From Boswellia sacra (taxonomy: Eukaryota > Streptophyta > Magnoliopsida > Sapindales > Burseraceae), in assembly GCA_013180625.2 (NCBI GenBank), contig SNVD02014827.1, positions 30,448 to 94,447 of the forward strand: 64,000 nt of DNA. The letters are read 5' to 3'. Position 1 is the stretch's first letter; each line of letters starts with the position of its first letter. Under the pieces are notes generated by a model. The model was not told the origin of the DNA. It searched no databases and saw only the letters and a list, made by a program, of their open reading frames with translations. Position numbers and translations under genes: made by a program. Positions 59,652-64,000 of the stretch are shown here, one piece after another.

Positions 59652-61431
59652 CTAAATATGTTGAGAACACAACATACTGCAATCTTTGTAGATGAATTGG
59701 TATTTCATTTGCAATATCATGATGAATAATAGGGAAAAATGGTGGCCAGCATTTCTCCTCAAGAACAATTCCAGCTGCCAAACAGAAGAGAGAAATCAAA
59801 CAGAAGATTATGTAGCATAACCGAAAGGAAAACAAATGATGCTACAAAAGAACATGATGTTTCACTCGCAAGTAGGAACATTATAGTTTCCCCTCAAGAA
59901 AGGTGAGGATCGAGGAAAACATCACCGTAGCAAGCAAAACATATTCAAAATTTATATATATATATATGTGTGTATATGTATATATATAAAGGAAAGAAGA
60001 GCACAGTATTGACCACTATATATTTTTTGTTTGACTCAGTCGCAATAAAATAATTACCTCGTGCTGCAACTTTTCGTTTTTCTTCCTGCACAACAACAAA
60101 AATGCAGATTTGTGAAATTCATGGGTTTTTCTAATTCAACCATATCATGAATCTGTAATGCAGGAAAAGTACACAAAGTCAGTTTGTTAATAATATTACA
60201 AAACATTCTGACAACAATTTATCCAGTAGAACACAAATGTTAAAGCCCCAGAAAGACATGGGCAGGAATCCTAAAAAAGGGCATTATGTAACCAACCCCA
60301 TTTAGTTTAACTTCAGGTCAAGTTTGGTTAAGAATTCCATAAAACAAATTATTTAATCCATAGAGCAATTAGCTACTTCTATTCAAGTGAGGATTGCTTG
60401 AGCATTACCAAGGAACACACTATCCACTAGGCCGGAAATGCACAAATGCATTGCACTTCACATAATTTACAGAACGCAGTCGCCAAATTTGATTGATAAT
60501 ACAAAATAGGCACAGAATTGGATATCACGATTGTTGTTTATAACAAACTGGATATAAAATGTACCATTTATCACATAACAAGACCCTAATGTGGCTCCTC
60601 TAAGGTGTGGCTGTGTATTCTCAAAATGAACACACCATTGGCTATCAAAATCCATTTCTTGGATTCTCAATGGATCCATGGGATTTGGCACAAAGAAAAG
60701 AAAGAAAGAAAAAAAAGGGCCACAGCTCCAAGCCATGACTTTACTAATTCACTTATTCCCCAAATTGGAGAACAACATTGCACTTTCCAGGTCCTTGACT
60801 TTATCAAATGTGCCTGATTTCAGTATTTGACATTGCACCTGTGAAAAAAGACAAACCTGCTCTCGTCTCCTCAATTCAACCTCCTTAACTTGAAGTTCCT
60901 TCTCTTTCTTCTTCAAATCCTACACACAAAAATAGACTAAAATTAGAGGAGTTGAGATCTTGCTTAATTGTACAGTATGAATGGAAGATGTGAACTCATT
61001 ACTTCAACAGTGAAAGAATTGGACCTACAGTAGCTGCATCAAGAGGAATGTCAATCGGTGCATCACGATCATAATTGAAACCAGCTGGCTCAGGAGGAAG
61101 AGGAGAGCCTTGAATTTGTAGCAGGTGGAACACTTGCAGAATTCTGAAAATTTAGCAAATATTATAATGTGAAAGAGTTCAAGAGGCATAAAGCACAAGA
61201 AAATAGTTGAGTTTTAAGCAAACATAGGTGAAAGAAAGAGAACACCCCTAAGAAAGGCCAAACAAACTAACAAAACATTTACTTAAGTTGCCAAGGTATT
61301 TAATAGCTCATTGCATGTTTCACTAAATTGAGAGACAGAGTAGTTGATGAAATTTTTTTGCTTATAGTTGTATAAAATGCACCTCCGCTGAACTTTGACT
61401 GGCCTGATGCTTTCCCTCTAACAGCTGGGTC
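59652..61431 (-). pseudogene. Truncated SCAMP gene (secretory carrier-associated membrane protein)
   Basis: SCAMPs are four-helix membrane proteins of the trans-Golgi, plasma membrane and endocytic route. Exons seen: about 61365-61431 (DPAVRGKASGQSKFSGGAF), 61029-61143 (SVPPATNSRL, then EPAGFNYDRDAPIDIPLD), 60857-60919 (DLKKKEKELQVKEVELRRRE, coiled coil), 60058-60085 (EEKRKVAAR) and 59652-59774 (AGIVLEEKC, then [20 protein letters not shown]). Junctions from the second exon on are GT-AG and in phase. Near 61100 one base is missing where the family has SPLPPEP, so the frame shifts to a stop. The first exon's end is also unclear. The start exon and all four transmembrane segments are absent from the window. 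It lies between a CACTA terminus and a retrotransposon LTR, so it is probably a captured or severed fragment. Confidence 0.85.
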
Positions 61432-62019
61432 CTGGTAGTAAAAAGACGATTAGTAATTAGTCAAGCCATGTTACTTATTTACAAACATAAAAGAGAATGC
61501 ACAATCAAGATTATTAAATTCAAGTATTCACTTGTTTTGTTTATCACATTAATGAACTCACAACATCCAAAACAACATTAGATTGGCACTGTTTCAGATT
61601 GTTTATGGTGCAAGTGCAGCTAGTTTTCTAGGTTTCACCGTCTTTTTCTAAACCCTGACTATCTAAATCTCATATCCCAGATCAGCACTGTTGACCCAGG
61701 TATGACAACCCAAGAGGGGGGGTGAATTGGGTTTTATTTATCAAAACGAATTTATAAAACTTTTCTTGAAAGATAAAAATTATTTCACTTTTTCTTTTGA
61801 GAATAGAAGTGAAGAAGATGAAAATAGAAGTTATCTAAGATGCAATCAAGAGAATAGCAATAATAAATAATCTCAAGTGCAAGTAAAATGTAAAGAGTAT
61901 AGGGATAGAGAGAGTGCAAACTCAATTTACGTGGTTCGGCAAACCTTGCCTACGTCCACGGGCTCCTAGCTCCACAAGCTAGGCTTTCCACTAAGTTGTA
62001 GAATCTTTACAACTTGCTT

Positions 62020-62343
62020 GATGAACAACCTCACCAAGACTTTTTCTTCAACTCTTGATAACACCACACCAAGAGTTCTTCTTGATGAACAACCTCACCA
62101 AGGCAACTTCCTTCAACTCTTGATAACACCACACCAAGAGTTCTTCTTGATGAACAACCTCAACAAGGCAACTTCCTTCAACCCTTGATAACACCACGCC
62201 AAGAGTTCTTCTTGATGAACAACCTCACCAAGGCAACTTCCTTCAACCCTTGATAACACCACACCAAGAGTTCTTCTTGATGAACAACCTCACCAAGGTA
62301 ACTTCCTTCAACTCTTGATAACACACAACAAGAGTTCTCTCAA
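62020..62343. repeat. 65-bp tandem array, five copies
   Basis: Units start GATGAACAACCTCACCAAGG at 62020, 62084, 62149, 62214 and 62279 and include CTTGATAACACCACACCAAG. The spacing is 64, 65, 65, 65. The first and last units are the most diverged. Confidence 0.95.
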
Positions 62344-62589
62344 GGATAACTATTATCTTTTACAATAATATCTCACTCTCACACAATATAAGAACAAAGA
62401 AAAGTTTTTTACAACAAAAGTACAACTCTCTTCAAAGAGTAGATAAAGAATATAAAAGCTCTATAAACTTGATATTTCTCTTGGCTTTTTTTGCTTGATA
62501 AAATGCTTCTCTTGCACTTGTTGAATGCATGGGAGAATGGCTCCTTTTATAGGCAAATGAGATGAACTTAATCAAGTGAAGACACCATC

Positions 62590-63360
62590 TCCAAATTTTC
62601 TGCCCACCATAAAAACCGTAATCTTGTCTGCCATTTTTGTCAATGTTCCGTTTGAAATTTGAAAATCTGTAAACATAAAAGATCTGCACATTTGAATAAG
62701 CTTTCCAACGCATCAAGAACCAAGTCATTTGGATATCTGTAACTCAAGATATGGCCAAAACACCATTCGGTGCTCATGTGACTTGATTTTTCTTTCTTGT
62801 ATCAGTCCACCAAATTGAATGATAATTCTGTCAGCCTTCCGTTTGAAATTTGAATTTCTTCAAAACATGAAAGATCTTCATATTTGAATACTCTTTCCAA
62901 AACATTAAGAATCAAAGCATTTGGATATCTCTATCTTAAGATATGGCCAAAACACCATTCGGTGCTCATGTGAGTTGATTTTTCTTCTTTGTGTCAGTCC
63001 ACCGAATTGCATTTCAATTATGTCGGCCTTCTGTTTGAAATTTGAATTTTTTCAAAACATATGAAATGTTCCTCATTAAGTTATCTTTCCAATGCCACAA
63101 GAATCAAGTCATTTTGATTTTTCTAGCTCAAGATATGTCCAAAGGAGTATTCGGTGCTCATATCAGCTGCTTCTATTTGTCTTCCAACTTGCATTATGAT
63201 TTGGACAACCTTGCACTTGAAATTTGAATTTCATTAAAACATATGAAATGTTATAAATTGAGTAAGATTTCCAAAGGCTCAAGAATCATGTCATTTGGAT
63301 ATCTGTAGAGAAATATATGACCAATTGATTGAACATTACTCATGTGTCATATTCCTTGAA
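62590..63360. repeat. 191-bp tandem array, about four copies
   Basis: CATTCGGTGCTCAT recurs at 62764, 62955 and 63149 (first base a variant), with a diverged fourth near 63335. CCGTTTGAAATTTGAA-type blocks recur at matching spacing. Divergence between units is much higher than in the 65-bp array, so it is older. Confidence 0.88.
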
Positions 63361-63562
63361 TCAAACCTTGTTCTTAAACTTTTGGTGCCTTTAACATGTA
63401 GTCTTCTCCTTAGCTTCAACACTTCATTTTAATAAGCCTCTTCTTGATTTTAAAATTATTTCAATGATCTTACTCTTGCACATAAATAAACATGTTAGTA
63501 AATCTCAATTAATCAATGTGTATTGTTTTCATCAAAATTATCATGTAGCCTTAGGGCTAACA

Positions 63563-64000
63563 ATCTCCCCCTTTTTGATGATGACAAACCATTGATTGCT
63601 TTAAAATAATATCTAAATCAAGAATGAAAATAAAATCAAGAATAAATAAAAAGTTGACACTTGTTATGAGTATAAGCAATCCAACCATTTCTCCCCTTTT
63701 TGTTATCATCAAAAAGATATAATCAAATTAATTACTCCCCCTAAATATATTCTCCCCCTTAACATATGCTACCATTCAAATATTATCATATAAAAGCCAA
63801 ATTAAGCATATCCAATATGTCTAATTCTTTTCTAATTATGCAAAATCTATCTTGACTAAGGGGTTTATTTGTTGAAAAAAAAATTTTTGTTTACAAAAGT
63901 TCTCACTTGTTTTTCAAATTGACAAGCATCACAAATCTTGTTATTTTCAAATTTTATTCTTGGAAAACCATCAACTAAATCATTTTTAGAAGTTTTTAAA
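63563..64000 (-). mobile_element. Internal region of the Sirevirus-like element, internally deleted
   Basis: 63563-63770 holds several polypurine-type tracts (complement AAAAAGGGGGAG, AAAAAGGGGAGAAA, AAGGGGGAGAAT), a known Sirevirus feature upstream of the 3' LTR. From about 63850 the minus strand reads NDLVDGFPRIKFENNKIC, then DACQFEKQVRTFV, the pre-integrase zinc region. Integrase core, RT and RNase H should lie between these but are absent, so most of pol is deleted. Confidence 0.7.

Larger units (their letters stand above)
61703..63562 (-). repeat. 3' LTR (about 1.86 kb) of a Sirevirus-like copia element
   Basis: It begins TGACAACCCAAGAGGGGGGG and ends TTAGGGCTAACA on the plus strand. 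The minus strand gives TGTTAGCC...GGGTTGTCA. Immediately right, the complement of 63563-63585 reads AAAAAGGGGGAGAT, a polypurine tract, so this is the 3' LTR of a minus-strand element. It carries a 65-bp and a 191-bp tandem array. It interrupts the region upstream of the SCAMP fragment. Confidence 0.85.

Noticed and set aside
62020..63360. Centromeric or subtelomeric satellite, from the tandem repeats
   Set aside because: Both arrays are short and confined within one LTR with clear TG...CA ends.

Overview
The window is nuclear DNA of a flowering plant, most likely a eudicot. It is very AT-rich, its genes have GT-AG introns, and it is packed with Ty1/copia retrotransposons, hAT, Mutator-like and CACTA elements, MITEs, SINEs and TRIMs. 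One complete conserved gene can be assembled: an 18-exon gene for the translation release factor eRF3 on the minus strand (36841-48303). Gene density is otherwise very low. The species cannot be named from the sequence alone.

Left part (1-30365). A decayed Ty1/copia element on the minus strand runs off the left edge (1-5441). It is followed by a solo LTR with a perfect 5-bp target duplication (7069-8479) and an LTR fragment related to the first element in opposite orientation (about 9586-10135). From about 11040 to 30150 lies a diverged tandem duplication: an end fragment, a start fragment, and two long units A and B. The copies serve as empty sites for one another, so most insertions can be defined precisely. 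Unit A holds a second copia element with both LTRs (12764-18135), a Mutator-like TIR element with 9-bp duplications (19409-21677, itself carrying a SINE and a PIF-like element), and a hAT-like element (22711-23914). Unit B holds a 576-bp LTR-like insertion, a hAT-like element with a second hAT element inside it, and a 450-bp TRIM. Each unit also contains a very short minus-strand frame for a signal peptide followed by a CC-x5-CC peptide. The frame is open in unit A (18809-18952) and broken in unit B.

Middle part (30366-50065). MITEs, a possible solo LTR, a second TRIM with tandem LTRs and another hAT-like element precede the eRF3 gene. All 17 intron junctions of eRF3 are GT-AG and keep phase, giving 509 residues with every GTPase motif. 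Its introns contain a LINE remnant, a SINE-like piece, a G/T-rich segment and a 19-base C run. Just upstream of the gene sits a hAT-family element with a perfect 8-bp duplication and a minisatellite of about 23 bp.

Right part (50066-64000). Mostly AT-rich intergenic DNA with several MITEs and TIR elements. A classic CACTA terminus (58162) with subterminal repeats is followed by five exons of a truncated, frameshifted SCAMP gene (59652-61431), a candidate case of gene capture by a CACTA element. The window ends in a 1.86-kb LTR with two internal tandem arrays and the start of a deleted Sirevirus-like internal region. eRF3 would act in translation termination in the cytosol. The other coding remnants belong to transposition or are broken.
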